Part shown: positions 1 through 6,446 of the stretch, piece by piece | Layout of the letters: every line of letters begins with the position of its first letter | Position numbering within the stretch: the first letter of the stretch is position 1 | Assembly (NCBI GenBank): GCA_015767395.1 | Contig: JADWMI010000006.1 | Span: 9,772-25,001, forward strand | Direction: 5' to 3' | From: Bacteroidota bacterium | GTDB lineage: Bacteria; Bacteroidota; Bacteroidia; Flavobacteriales; Flavobacteriaceae | DNA length: 15,230 nucleotides | Translations under genes and position numbers: made by a program | Notes under the pieces: generated by a model | What the model saw: only the letters and a program-made list of their open reading frames with translations | Database searches by the model: none | Told to the model about the DNA's origin: nothing

Positions 1-7
1 AATTGCT

Positions 8-961
8 TTATTCCTCTCCTACTTCTAGCTTTTTATAGGCTGAAATTATATCTTTCACTAATTTATGTCTAATTACATCCTTTTCATCAAAATAAACCAA
101 TGCAATTCCTTTTATTTCTTTTAATGTAAGCATCGCCTCTTTTAAACCTGAAACTTGGCGTCTAGGTAAATCAATTTGCCCAGGATCTCCATTAACAACA
201 AATTTAGCACTCTTACCCATCCTTGTCAAAAACATTTTCATTTGGCTATGCGTTGTGTTTTGAGCTTCATCTAAAATTACAAACGCATTGTCTAAGGTTC
301 TACCTCTCATAAAAGCCAAAGGTGCAATTTCTATAACTCCTTTCTCAATATAAGACTCCAATCTTTCAAATGGAATCATATCTCTTAATGCATCGTATAA
401 AGGCCGCATATAAGGATCTAGTTTTTCTTTTAAATCACCTGGTAAAAACCCTAAATTCTCACCAGATTCAACTGCCGGACGGGTCAAAACAATTCTACGA
501 ACTTCTTTTTCCTTTAAGGCTTTAACAGCCAATGCGACAGCAGTATATGTTTTTCCTGTTCCAGCAGGGCCAATAGCAAAAACCATATCGTTTTTTGCCA
601 TTTTATCAACCATCTTACGTTGGTTTATGGTTTGAGCTTTAATTAACCTGCCATTTACGCCATGCACCAAAACATCATCCGCAGCTTTTGTACTTTTATG
701 TTCTTTACCATTTGAAAGTAAAATACTTTCAATGCTATTTTCGTCTAATTTATTATACTTATTAAAATACTTAATAAGCATTTCTAAACGCTTCTCAAAT
801 TCGTTTAAGATTTCTTCTTCACCATAAATTTTTAAAGATGTTCCTCTCGCTACAATTTTAAGTTTTGGGTAAAACTTTCGTAAAATTTCAACATTAGAAT
901 TTTGAGTCCCAAATAAATCATTTGGGTTAATCTCTGTTAGTTCAATCAGGCGCTCGTTCAA
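8..961 (-). CDS. phoH: PhoH-family ATPase (PhoH-like protein)
   Basis: A 317-residue cytoplasmic P-loop ATPase of the PhoH family, related to the ATPase half of superfamily 1 helicases and often linked to RNA metabolism or phosphate stress; the exact role is unsettled. The Walker A motif GPAGTGKT is at residues 131-138 and Walker B FVILDE at 227-232, followed by QNTT. Other PhoH-typical blocks are LTRPAVE near 159-165, GFLPGD at 171-176 and NGDPGQIDLP at 257-266. The N-terminal 100 residues form the usual small KH-like or family-specific domain. The start is a TTG codon at 961-959. An in-frame stop lies four codons further upstream with no ATG or GTG between, and the resulting N-terminus (NERLIELTEINP) fits Bacteroidota PhoH proteins as I remember them. 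It is divergent from the DUF62 gene, and its stop lies 7 nt from the window edge, so any downstream partner is not visible. Confidence 0.93.
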   Translation of the reverse strand: MNERLIELTEINPNDLFGTQNSNVEILRKFYPKLKIVARGTSLKIYGEEEILNEFEKRLEMLIKYFNKYNKLDENSIESILLSNGKEHKSTKAADDVLVHGVNGRLIKAQTINQRKMVDKMAKNDMVFAIGPAGTGKTYTAVALAVKALKEKEVRRIVLTRPAVESGENLGFLPGDLKEKLDPYMRPLYDALRDMIPFERLESYIEKGVIEIAPLAFMRGRTLDNAFVILDEAQNTTHSQMKMFLTRMGKSAKFVVNGDPGQIDLPRRQVSGLKEAMLTLKEIKGIALVYFDEKDVIRHKLVKDIISAYKKLEVGEE

Positions 962-1018
962 ATGATAAATGTGTTAAGTTTAATTAAATATTTGTATTCA
1001 AAATAACCGATTATTTGA

Positions 1019-1040
1019 TTAGATTTGTAAACAAATTTAA
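1019..1040. promoter_or_regulatory. Palindromic divergent promoter region between phoH and the DUF62 gene
   Basis: A 22-bp imperfect palindrome, with one mismatched pair and a central AA, lies in the 178-nt divergent spacer. Each arm holds a flavobacterial -7-like box: TAGATTTG at 1020-1027 on the plus strand and TAAATTTG (read from 1039 to 1032) on the minus strand. The plus-strand box has a TTG at 992-994, but the spacer is 25 bp, longer than usual. The minus-strand box has no TTG at a normal distance. It may be a pair of overlapping divergent promoters or an operator. This is pattern inference only. Confidence 0.35.
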
Positions 1041-1139
1041 ATATATCTTATAACATTTTTTAAACCTTACTCAATAAGTTTTAAACATTTTATTAAAGAT
1101 TCAAAAATTGCTGTTTTATAATAATTCTGGATATTTTAT

Positions 1140-1973
1140 ATGTCAATAATTACACTAACTACTGATTTCGGAACAAAAGACCACTTTGTTGGCGCTATAA
1201 AAGGTACTATTTATAGTGAATTACCCGATGCTCGAATTGTTGATATATCTCATCATGTTTCACCTTTTAACATTACAGAAACTGCCTACATTTTAAAAAA
1301 CGCTTACAAAAGTTTTCCTGACGGAAGTATTCATATTGTCGGTGTAGATTCTGAATTAAGTATTGAAAACAAACACATCGCATTACTATTAGACAATCAT
1401 TACTTTATTTGCCCGGATAACGGGATAATATCTTTGTTGGCTTCAGAAATAAATCCTGAAAAAATTGTTGAAATTAACATCCACGACCGCATTGAAACTA
1501 GTTTTCCTGTTTTAGATGTTTTTGTAAAAGTTGCCTGCCATATTGCACGTGGCGGAACGCTAGAAGTTATAGGTAAAATTGTTCCTGATTATACTAAAAT
1601 GGTAGAATTACAGCCTAAAATATCTAATGATGCTAACACTATTAATGGAAATGTTATTTACATTGATAATTATGGAAACGTTATTTGCAACATTAGTAAA
1701 AAACTATTTCAAGACATTGGAAAAGGACGCAATTTTGAGATTAATGCCAATAAATACACCTTTGATAAAATTTATAATAAATACAGTGAAATCGTAGATT
1801 TTACTTTACCTAAAGAACAACGTCAAAAAGATGGAAGTAAATTAGCGCTTTTTAATTCGGCTAATTATTTAGAAATTGCCATGTATAGAAGTAATTTAGA
1901 CACTGTTGGTAGTGCTTCTTCACTATTAGGACTAAATTATAGAGATGTTATCACCATTAAATTTAGTAAATAA
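1140..1973 (+). CDS. SAM hydroxide adenosyltransferase-like (DUF62) protein
   Basis: A 277-residue soluble protein of the DUF62 family, which includes SAM hydroxide adenosyltransferases (SAM to adenosine plus methionine) and the fluorinase/chlorinase enzymes. The N-terminal domain begins with ITLTTDFGTKDHFVGA (residues 4-19), then VDISH at 34-38, VGVD at 67-70 and CPDNG at 91-95. The C-terminal beta domain starts near 168 with GNVIYIDNYGNVICNI and ends with the YLEIA block. Family hydrolases use an Asp-Arg-His triad. Here the Asp (D70) remains, but the DPGVGxxRR segment reads DSELSIENK and the FHGRDIF segment reads FPVLDVF, so the expected Arg and His appear to be replaced. Catalysis may be altered or lost. 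The ABM-domain gene follows 10 nt downstream, suggesting one transcript. Family membership is secure and the reaction is not. Confidence 0.85.
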   Translation: MSIITLTTDFGTKDHFVGAIKGTIYSELPDARIVDISHHVSPFNITETAYILKNAYKSFPDGSIHIVGVDSELSIENKHIALLLDNHYFICPDNGIISLLASEINPEKIVEINIHDRIETSFPVLDVFVKVACHIARGGTLEVIGKIVPDYTKMVELQPKISNDANTINGNVIYIDNYGNVICNISKKLFQDIGKGRNFEINANKYTFDKIYNKYSEIVDFTLPKEQRQKDGSKLALFNSANYLEIAMYRSNLDTVGSASSLLGLNYRDVITIKFSK

Positions 1974-1983
1974 GATATTTTAT

Positions 1984-2280
1984 ATGTTTATCCGAATTGT
2001 AAAAATGAGCTTCGAAGATTCAAAAATTGAATCATTTTTAGAAAATTTTAATAATCACAAAGAAAAAATACGACATTTTAATGGCTGTAATTTATTAGAA
2101 CTATATCGTGACAAAAACAATACATCTACTTTTTTTACGTATAGTTATTGGGAATCTGAGTCGCATTTAGAAACATACAGAAACTCTGACCTCTTCAAAA
2201 ATGTTTGGGCAAAAACAAAAGTTATGTTCAATAACAAACCTGAGGCTTGGAGCGTAGATAGTATTGAAAGTTTAAAATAA
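1984..2280 (+). CDS. ABM-domain (antibiotic biosynthesis monooxygenase-like) protein
   Basis: A 98-residue small protein with the ABM ferredoxin-like fold: an N-terminal strand (MFIRIVKMSF), a helix around residues 12-27, then GCNLLELYRD, FFTYSYWESESHLETYRNSDLF and a final helix. Relatives are quinol monooxygenases, haem-degrading enzymes or uncharacterised dimeric proteins, so the reaction cannot be assigned. The ATG at 1984 is preferred over an earlier in-frame start inside the upstream gene. It lies 10 nt after that gene's stop, it begins the first ABM strand, and the 14 bases around it are identical to those around the upstream gene's start. No signal peptide is seen, so it is probably cytoplasmic. 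It is likely cotranscribed with the DUF62 gene, and gldF begins 95 nt downstream. Confidence 0.8.
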   Translation: MFIRIVKMSFEDSKIESFLENFNNHKEKIRHFNGCNLLELYRDKNNTSTFFTYSYWESESHLETYRNSDLFKNVWAKTKVMFNNKPEAWSVDSIESLK

Positions 2281-2343
2281 TAAAATACTTAGGCAGATAC
2301 TTTGACTCAAATAAGTTACTGCACTGGAATGGCACTTAAATAT

Positions 2344-2369
2344 AACGATTAAACAAATAAACGATTAAC
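2344..2369 (+). repeat. Short direct repeat ahead of gldF
   Basis: Two copies of the 9-mer AACGATTAA begin at 2344 and 2360, 16 bp apart, ending 6 bases before the gldF start codon. Possibly a regulator site or chance in AT-rich DNA. I found no convincing TTG/TAnnTTTG promoter in this 95-nt gap, so gldF may be read from upstream. Confidence 0.25.
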
Positions 2370-2375
2370 CACAAA

Positions 2376-3104
2376 ATGAAATCCATTTTTAAAAAAGAAC
2401 TAAACTCCTTTTTCTCTTCTCCAATTGGTTATTTGGTAATTGCCGTTTATTTAGTTTTTAACGGATTATTTTTATGGGTTTTTGAAGGTGATTTTAATAT
2501 TTTACACGCTGGTTTTGCAGATTTAAACAGTTACTTTTTTTTAGCACCTTGGATTTTTCTTTTTTTAATTCCTGCCATTACTATGCGCAGTTTTTCAGAT
2601 GAAATAAATACTGGAACTATTGAAATTTTAAAAACCAAACCAATTACAACTTGGCAGTTAGTGATTGGAAAATATTTAGGCGCATTAACTTTGGTGATTT
2701 TAGCAATTATACCAACTCTCATTTACGTTTATAGCATTTATCAATTGGGAAATCCTAAAGGCAATATTAATTTTGGAGTCGCTATCGGATCTTTTATTGG
2801 CTTACTATTTTTAGCAAGTTCTTACACGGCAATCGGTATTTTTTCATCAACCATTTCAAAAAACCAGATTGTTTCCTTTATTATCGGAGTGCTGCTTTCA
2901 TTTCTTTTATTCTACGGATTTGAAGCCATTGCAACTTCCAATTTGACTGGAAACCTCAACAATAACATTCAACAATTTGGAATGCGTGAACATTTCAACA
3001 GCATTGGTAAAGGTGTAATTGACACACGAGATTTAATTTACTTTGCATCTATCACCTTTTTCTTCCTTTTTATAACCAAAAACAGAATACAAAATGAAAA
3101 TTAA
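2376..3104 (+). CDS. gldF: Gliding motility ABC transporter permease GldF
   Basis: A 242-residue ABC-2-type permease and the membrane component of the GldA-GldF-GldG ABC transporter needed for gliding in Flavobacterium johnsoniae. Six hydrophobic segments are visible, at about 17-36, 53-70, 100-122, 133-158, 164-186 and 219-236. Between the second and third lies the cytoplasmic loop FSDEINTGTIEILKTKPI (73-90), the signature of this permease group (an E..GTIE..LT.P-like motif). The short basic N-terminus (KSIFKKEL) and the PIGYL block are also typical. Its last 11 nt overlap the start of gldG, indicating translational coupling. The ATPase partner GldA is not in the window; in F. johnsoniae gldA is likewise unlinked. 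The transported substrate is unknown for the family. Confidence 0.93.
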   Translation: MKSIFKKELNSFFSSPIGYLVIAVYLVFNGLFLWVFEGDFNILHAGFADLNSYFFLAPWIFLFLIPAITMRSFSDEINTGTIEILKTKPITTWQLVIGKYLGALTLVILAIIPTLIYVYSIYQLGNPKGNINFGVAIGSFIGLLFLASSYTAIGIFSSTISKNQIVSFIIGVLLSFLLFYGFEAIATSNLTGNLNNNIQQFGMREHFNSIGKGVIDTRDLIYFASITFFFLFITKNRIQNEN

Positions 3105-4731
3105 GTATTCTAAAATAATATATCTATTTATTGGTTTAATACTCTTAAACTACCTTGCTTCAAATTTTCACAAACGCTTTGATTTAACTGAAGACAAACG
3201 CTATACTATTGCTGAAACAACAAAAACCATTGTTGAAAATATTGAAAACTCCCTTATAATTAAAGTATATCTTCAAGGTGATTTCCCAACTGAATTTAAA
3301 AGACTTCAAACAGAAACAAAATTACATTTAGAAGAATTAAAAGCTTTGAATAAAAATGTTCAATTTCGATTTGTAAATCCAGCTGATATTGCGCAAAATT
3401 TAATTGAAAATGGATTAGAACCTAGCAGTTTACAAGTTCAGGAAAACGGGAAACTATCGGAAATTGTGATTTTCCCATGGGCCGTTGTTCAATATAAAAA
3501 CAAAACCGAAAAAATAGCCTTATTAAAAGATATTTTCTCAAACTCACAAGATCAACAATTAGAAAGCTCTATTCAAAATTTGGAATATGCATTTGCAAAT
3601 GCCATTCACAAAGTTTCTTCAAAAAAATCTAAAAAAATAGCCATACTCAAAGGAAATGGAGAATTAGACGATATTTATATTGCCGATTTTTTACGTTCAT
3701 TAAACCAATACTACCACCTTGCTCCTTTCACATTAGATTCAGTTGAAAAACAGCCTCAAAAAACATTGAAAGAGCTGTTAAATTTTGATTTGGCAATTAT
3801 AGCCAAGCCAACTGAAAAATTTACTGAAGAAGAAAAATTCACATTGGATCAGTTTATAATGAATGGTGGTAAAACCATGTGGTTAATTGACAATGTTCAT
3901 GCAGAATTAGATAGCTTAATGAATACAGGAGAAGCTTTGGCTTATCCACGAGAATTGGGTTTAACTGATTTGTTTTTCAATTATGGCCTACGTATTAATT
4001 ACGATCTAGTTACCGATTTATACAGTTCTGAAATTCCATTGGCCACTGGAAATGTTGGGAATCAAACACAATTTGATAATTTTCCTTGGAAATATTTTCC
4101 TTTAGTAAGTTCACAAAATAACCATCCTATAAATAATAATATTGAGGCTGTAAATTTGAAATTTACAAATAGTATTGACATCCTTAAAAACAGCATCCAT
4201 AAAACAGTTTTGTTACAAAGCTCTCCACTCTCAAAAGCTGAGGGAACTCCTGCAATAATTTCATTGACTTCAATTGCTCAACAACCCAATCCAAAAGATT
4301 ATGCTCCTGGAAACTTACCAATTGCAGTTATTTTTGAAGGCACATTTAAATCAGCCTATTCAGGACGTGTAAAACCATTTCAAACAACCAATAGGGATTT
4401 AGGAAATCAAACAAAAATGATTGTGGTTGCTGATGGCGATATTATTGCAAATGCTATTTCTAAAGGACAACCAATTGAATTGGGACTTAATAAATGGACA
4501 AATCAGCGCTATGGCAACAAAGCGTTTTTATTAAATTCTGTAAGTTATTTATTAGATGATAATGGCTTAATAAACATCCGTTCAAAAACCGTTAAAATCG
4601 CGTTTTTAGATAAGCAAAAAGCATTTGAAGAATCTGGTAAATGGCAATTGATAAATATTGTTTCTCCATTAATATTATTAACGGTTTTCGGTCTGATTTT
4701 CAGCTATTATAGAAAGAAAAAATATCAATAA
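3094..4731 (+). CDS. gldG: Gliding motility-associated ABC transporter substrate-binding protein GldG
   Basis: A 545-residue protein of the GldG/ABC-transporter auxiliary family. It has one membrane span near the N-terminus (about 8-24), a large extracytoplasmic region, and a second span near the C-terminus (about 519-537) followed by a basic tail (YYRKKKYQ). Family-typical blocks include the RFDLTEDKRYTIA segment at 28-40, the KKIAILKGNGELDD block around 180-192, and WLIDNVHAELDSL in the middle. It works with GldF and GldA in the gliding-associated ABC transporter; its precise role is not known. It starts within the end of gldF (11-nt overlap, ATGAAAATTAA), so the two are certainly coordinated. 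Length and architecture match full-length GldG. No terminator is obvious after it; the DUF2911 genes follow after a 100-nt gap with their own -7 box. Confidence 0.93.
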   Translation: MKIKYSKIIYLFIGLILLNYLASNFHKRFDLTEDKRYTIAETTKTIVENIENSLIIKVYLQGDFPTEFKRLQTETKLHLEELKALNKNVQFRFVNPADIAQNLIENGLEPSSLQVQENGKLSEIVIFPWAVVQYKNKTEKIALLKDIFSNSQDQQLESSIQNLEYAFANAIHKVSSKKSKKIAILKGNGELDDIYIADFLRSLNQYYHLAPFTLDSVEKQPQKTLKELLNFDLAIIAKPTEKFTEEEKFTLDQFIMNGGKTMWLIDNVHAELDSLMNTGEALAYPRELGLTDLFFNYGLRINYDLVTDLYSSEIPLATGNVGNQTQFDNFPWKYFPLVSSQNNHPINNNIEAVNLKFTNSIDILKNSIHKTVLLQSSPLSKAEGTPAIISLTSIAQQPNPKDYAPGNLPIAVIFEGTFKSAYSGRVKPFQTTNRDLGNQTKMIVVADGDIIANAISKGQPIELGLNKWTNQRYGNKAFLLNSVSYLLDDNGLINIRSKTVKIAFLDKQKAFEESGKWQLINIVSPLILLTVFGLIFSYYRKKKYQ

Positions 4732-4799
4732 TTTTTCAAAAATACCTCTTAAAAATTTGTTAAATTTCACACGGCTTCGTCAGAAAGGTGTTATTATGC

Positions 4800-4807
4800 T
4801 ATATTTG
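4800..4807 (+). promoter_or_regulatory. Probable promoter -7 box for the DUF2911 pair
   Basis: TATATTTG matches the flavobacterial TAnnTTTG -7 element exactly and ends 24 nt before the ATG at 4832. The expected TTG about 18 bp upstream is only approximated (TTCG at 4776-4779), so the -33 half is weak. A short-leader start here would also exclude the longer reading frame that begins upstream of this box. Confidence 0.5.
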
Positions 4808-4831
4808 TTATTAAACTTAAAATTTACTAAA

Positions 4832-5674
4832 ATGATAAAAAAATTATGTATCCTAGTATTATTTGTTGGAATTACTTCAACAATAAACGCACAAATTAAA
4901 ACACCACAACCCAGTCCTGCTTCTAAATTAGAACAAGTTGTTGGTCTTACAGATGTTACAATAGAGTATTCTCGTCCTGCAATGCGAGGGAGAGAAATTT
5001 TTGGAGATTTGGTTCCTTATGGAAAAATGTGGCGAACTGGTGCCAATGCCAACTCAAAAATTACATTTAGTGATAATGTAACTATTGACGGACAAGAATT
5101 AAAAAAAGGAACTTATGCTATTTTTACCATTCCTAACGAAAAAACTTGGGAGGTTATTTTCTATAGCGATAGCAATAACTGGGGAACACCTCAAACTTGG
5201 GACGAAAGTAAAGTTGCTGCAAAAACTACTGTAGAAGCTTACGTTATTGAGGCTAAAATTGAATCATTTACAATTGAAATTGATGATATTAAATCTGGTG
5301 AAGCTACCATTGGTTTACTATGGGATAATATTTTTGTTGGTGTTAAATTTGAAGTTCCTACTGATAAAATTGCATCAAAGAGTATTGAAGCTGCTATGGC
5401 AGGTCCATCTAAAAATGATTATTTCCAAGCGGCATCTTATTACCATACAGAAGGGAAAGATTTAAGCAAAGCATTGACTTGGATTAAAAAAGCTTGTGAA
5501 GGTGACGAACCAGCTTTTTGGTATTTACGTAGAATGAGTTTAATTCAAGCTGATATGGGAGATAAATCAGGTGCAATAGCCACTGCAAAAAAATCAATGG
5601 CCGGTGCTGAAAAAGCTAAAAATACTGATTATGTAAAAATGAATAAAGAATCAATTGCCGAATGGTCTAAATAA
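4832..5674 (+). CDS. Secreted DUF2911 protein with C-terminal helical extension
   Basis: A 280-residue exported protein of unknown function. From the ATG at 4832 it has a clear signal peptide (MIKKLCILVLFVGITSTINA, cleavage before QIKTP). The DUF2911 domain covers roughly residues 25-175 and shows GREIFGDLVPYGKMWRTGAN, the ITFSDNVTIDG segment, KKGTYAIFTIP and WEVIFYSD. After it a helical region of about 100 residues, with alanine-rich and TPR-like spacing (ALTWIKKACEGDEPAFWYL, then SGAIATAKKSM), runs to the end. An earlier in-frame start at 4757 would bury the signal peptide and lies upstream of the promoter box, so it is rejected. The second DUF2911 gene begins 9 nt after its stop. The biological role of the family is not known. 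Confidence 0.88.
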   Translation: MIKKLCILVLFVGITSTINAQIKTPQPSPASKLEQVVGLTDVTIEYSRPAMRGREIFGDLVPYGKMWRTGANANSKITFSDNVTIDGQELKKGTYAIFTIPNEKTWEVIFYSDSNNWGTPQTWDESKVAAKTTVEAYVIEAKIESFTIEIDDIKSGEATIGLLWDNIFVGVKFEVPTDKIASKSIEAAMAGPSKNDYFQAASYYHTEGKDLSKALTWIKKACEGDEPAFWYLRRMSLIQADMGDKSGAIATAKKSMAGAEKAKNTDYVKMNKESIAEWSK

Positions 5675-5683
5675 TATAAAAAA

Positions 5684-6184
5684 ATGATGAAATTAAAATT
5701 AACACTCGTATTACTTTTAGTTGCAACAGTAACTTTTGCACAAAAAAGTCCTAAAAGCCCTAAACAAGAAGCAACTGGAAAAGTTGGAGAAGCAACTGTA
5801 ACTGTAAATTATAGTGCTCCTAGCGTAAAAGGTAGAGTTATTTGGGGAGAATTGGTTCCTTTTGATAAAGTATGGAGAGCTGGTGCCAATGAAAACACTA
5901 CCATTACTTTTGACAAAGATGTTACAATAGGAAAAAATAGTGTACCTGCTGGAAAATATGGATTATTTCTAATTCCAAAAAAAGATGGAGCCTGGACCGT
6001 TATTTTTAGCAAGAAAAACGATGCTTGGGGTTCAAATGGTTACAGTAAAGACAATGACCTATTCAGAATGGATATTAAACCAAAAACTGAAGATGAAAGC
6101 ATTGAACAACTTAAATTTAATGTTTATAAAAAAGGAGTTCAATTTTCTTGGGAAAAGGCTCGAGTTTGGATACCTGTTAAATAA
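5684..6184 (+). CDS. Secreted DUF2911 protein, single-domain paralogue
   Basis: A 166-residue exported protein made up of a signal peptide (MMKLKLTLVLLLVATVTFA, then QKSP) and one DUF2911 domain. It shares with its upstream neighbour the pattern GRVIWGELVPFDKVWRAGAN, TITFDKDVTIG, PAGKYGLFLIP and WTVIFSKK, so the two are paralogues, but it lacks the C-terminal helical extension. A second ATG follows directly at 5687; either start gives the same signal peptide. It lies 9 nt after the neighbour's stop and ends 21 nt before a strong terminator, so the two form a short operon. Function is unknown; the export signal points to the periplasm or cell surface. Confidence 0.88.
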   Translation: MMKLKLTLVLLLVATVTFAQKSPKSPKQEATGKVGEATVTVNYSAPSVKGRVIWGELVPFDKVWRAGANENTTITFDKDVTIGKNSVPAGKYGLFLIPKKDGAWTVIFSKKNDAWGSNGYSKDNDLFRMDIKPKTEDESIEQLKFNVYKKGVQFSWEKARVWIPVK

Positions 6185-6205
6185 ACATTTCAACTAATAC
6201 AATCT

Positions 6206-6235
6206 AAAAGCACTTCAATTTGAAGTGCTTTTTTT
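6206..6235 (+). terminator. Rho-independent terminator after the DUF2911 pair
   Basis: A perfect 10-bp inverted repeat (AGCACTTCAA at 6209-6218, TTGAAGTGCT at 6220-6229) is followed by a run of seven T residues at 6229-6235. In practice the stem is likely 8 bp with a 5-nt loop. Four A residues before it give limited bidirectional potential toward the converging symporter gene. Confidence 0.9.
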
Positions 6236-6379
6236 ATGCTGTAGTTAAACTAAAACTAGCACCCTATTTTGTTGATTATCGGTCATACAAGAATCTGTAT
6301 TTCGATCGACTGCACTTCTAATCTATTGAATGACCTGTTGTCAATCGGAGTTAAATAGCAATATGATAAACTAATTGTC

Positions 6380-6433
6380 ATTCCTGTGTAGTCAGGAATC
6401 CATAGCCTCCTAATATTTCAAATACTTATTAGG
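6380..6433. repeat. Intergenic inverted repeats, one resembling a dispersed ATTCCTG...CAGGAAT element
   Basis: Two small inverted repeats lie in the 211-nt spacer between the terminator and the symporter stop. The first is ATTCCTG (6380-6386) and CAGGAAT (6393-6399) with a 6-nt loop, within TCATTCCTGTGTAGTCAGGA. This resembles the dispersed intergenic repeats of the form GTCATTCC(C/T)G...(G/A)GGAATC found in many bacterial genomes. The second is CCTAATA (6409-6415) and TATTAGG (6427-6433) with an 11-nt loop; neither strand has a T-run after it, so it is not a clean terminator. The rest of 6236-6446 shows no convincing coding sequence. Confidence 0.45.
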
Positions 6434-6446
6434 TCCTCTCCCTTTT

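Noticed and set aside
1140..1973. SAM-dependent chlorinase or fluorinase
   Set aside because: Shares the fold family, but nothing visible supports a halide site, and no biosynthetic genes are nearby.
1945..1983. Upstream in-frame start for the ABM gene
   Set aside because: Would overlap the DUF62 gene and add residues before the first ABM strand; the ATG at 1984 has the better context.
2531..2722. 63-codon frame on the minus strand
   Set aside because: Lies wholly inside gldF on the opposite strand, has no promoter box or conserved motif, and gldF is certain.
4757..4831. 25-codon N-terminal extension of the first DUF2911 protein
   Set aside because: It begins upstream of the -7 box and would place the signal peptide internally.
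5247..5465. 72-codon frame on the plus strand
   Set aside because: Out-of-frame reading inside the first DUF2911 gene; leucine- and lysine-rich composition is an artefact of the shifted frame.
5809..6197. Two frames, one on each strand, overlapping the second DUF2911 gene
   Set aside because: Shadows of a well-supported secreted protein; neither has a plausible start context or recognisable sequence.
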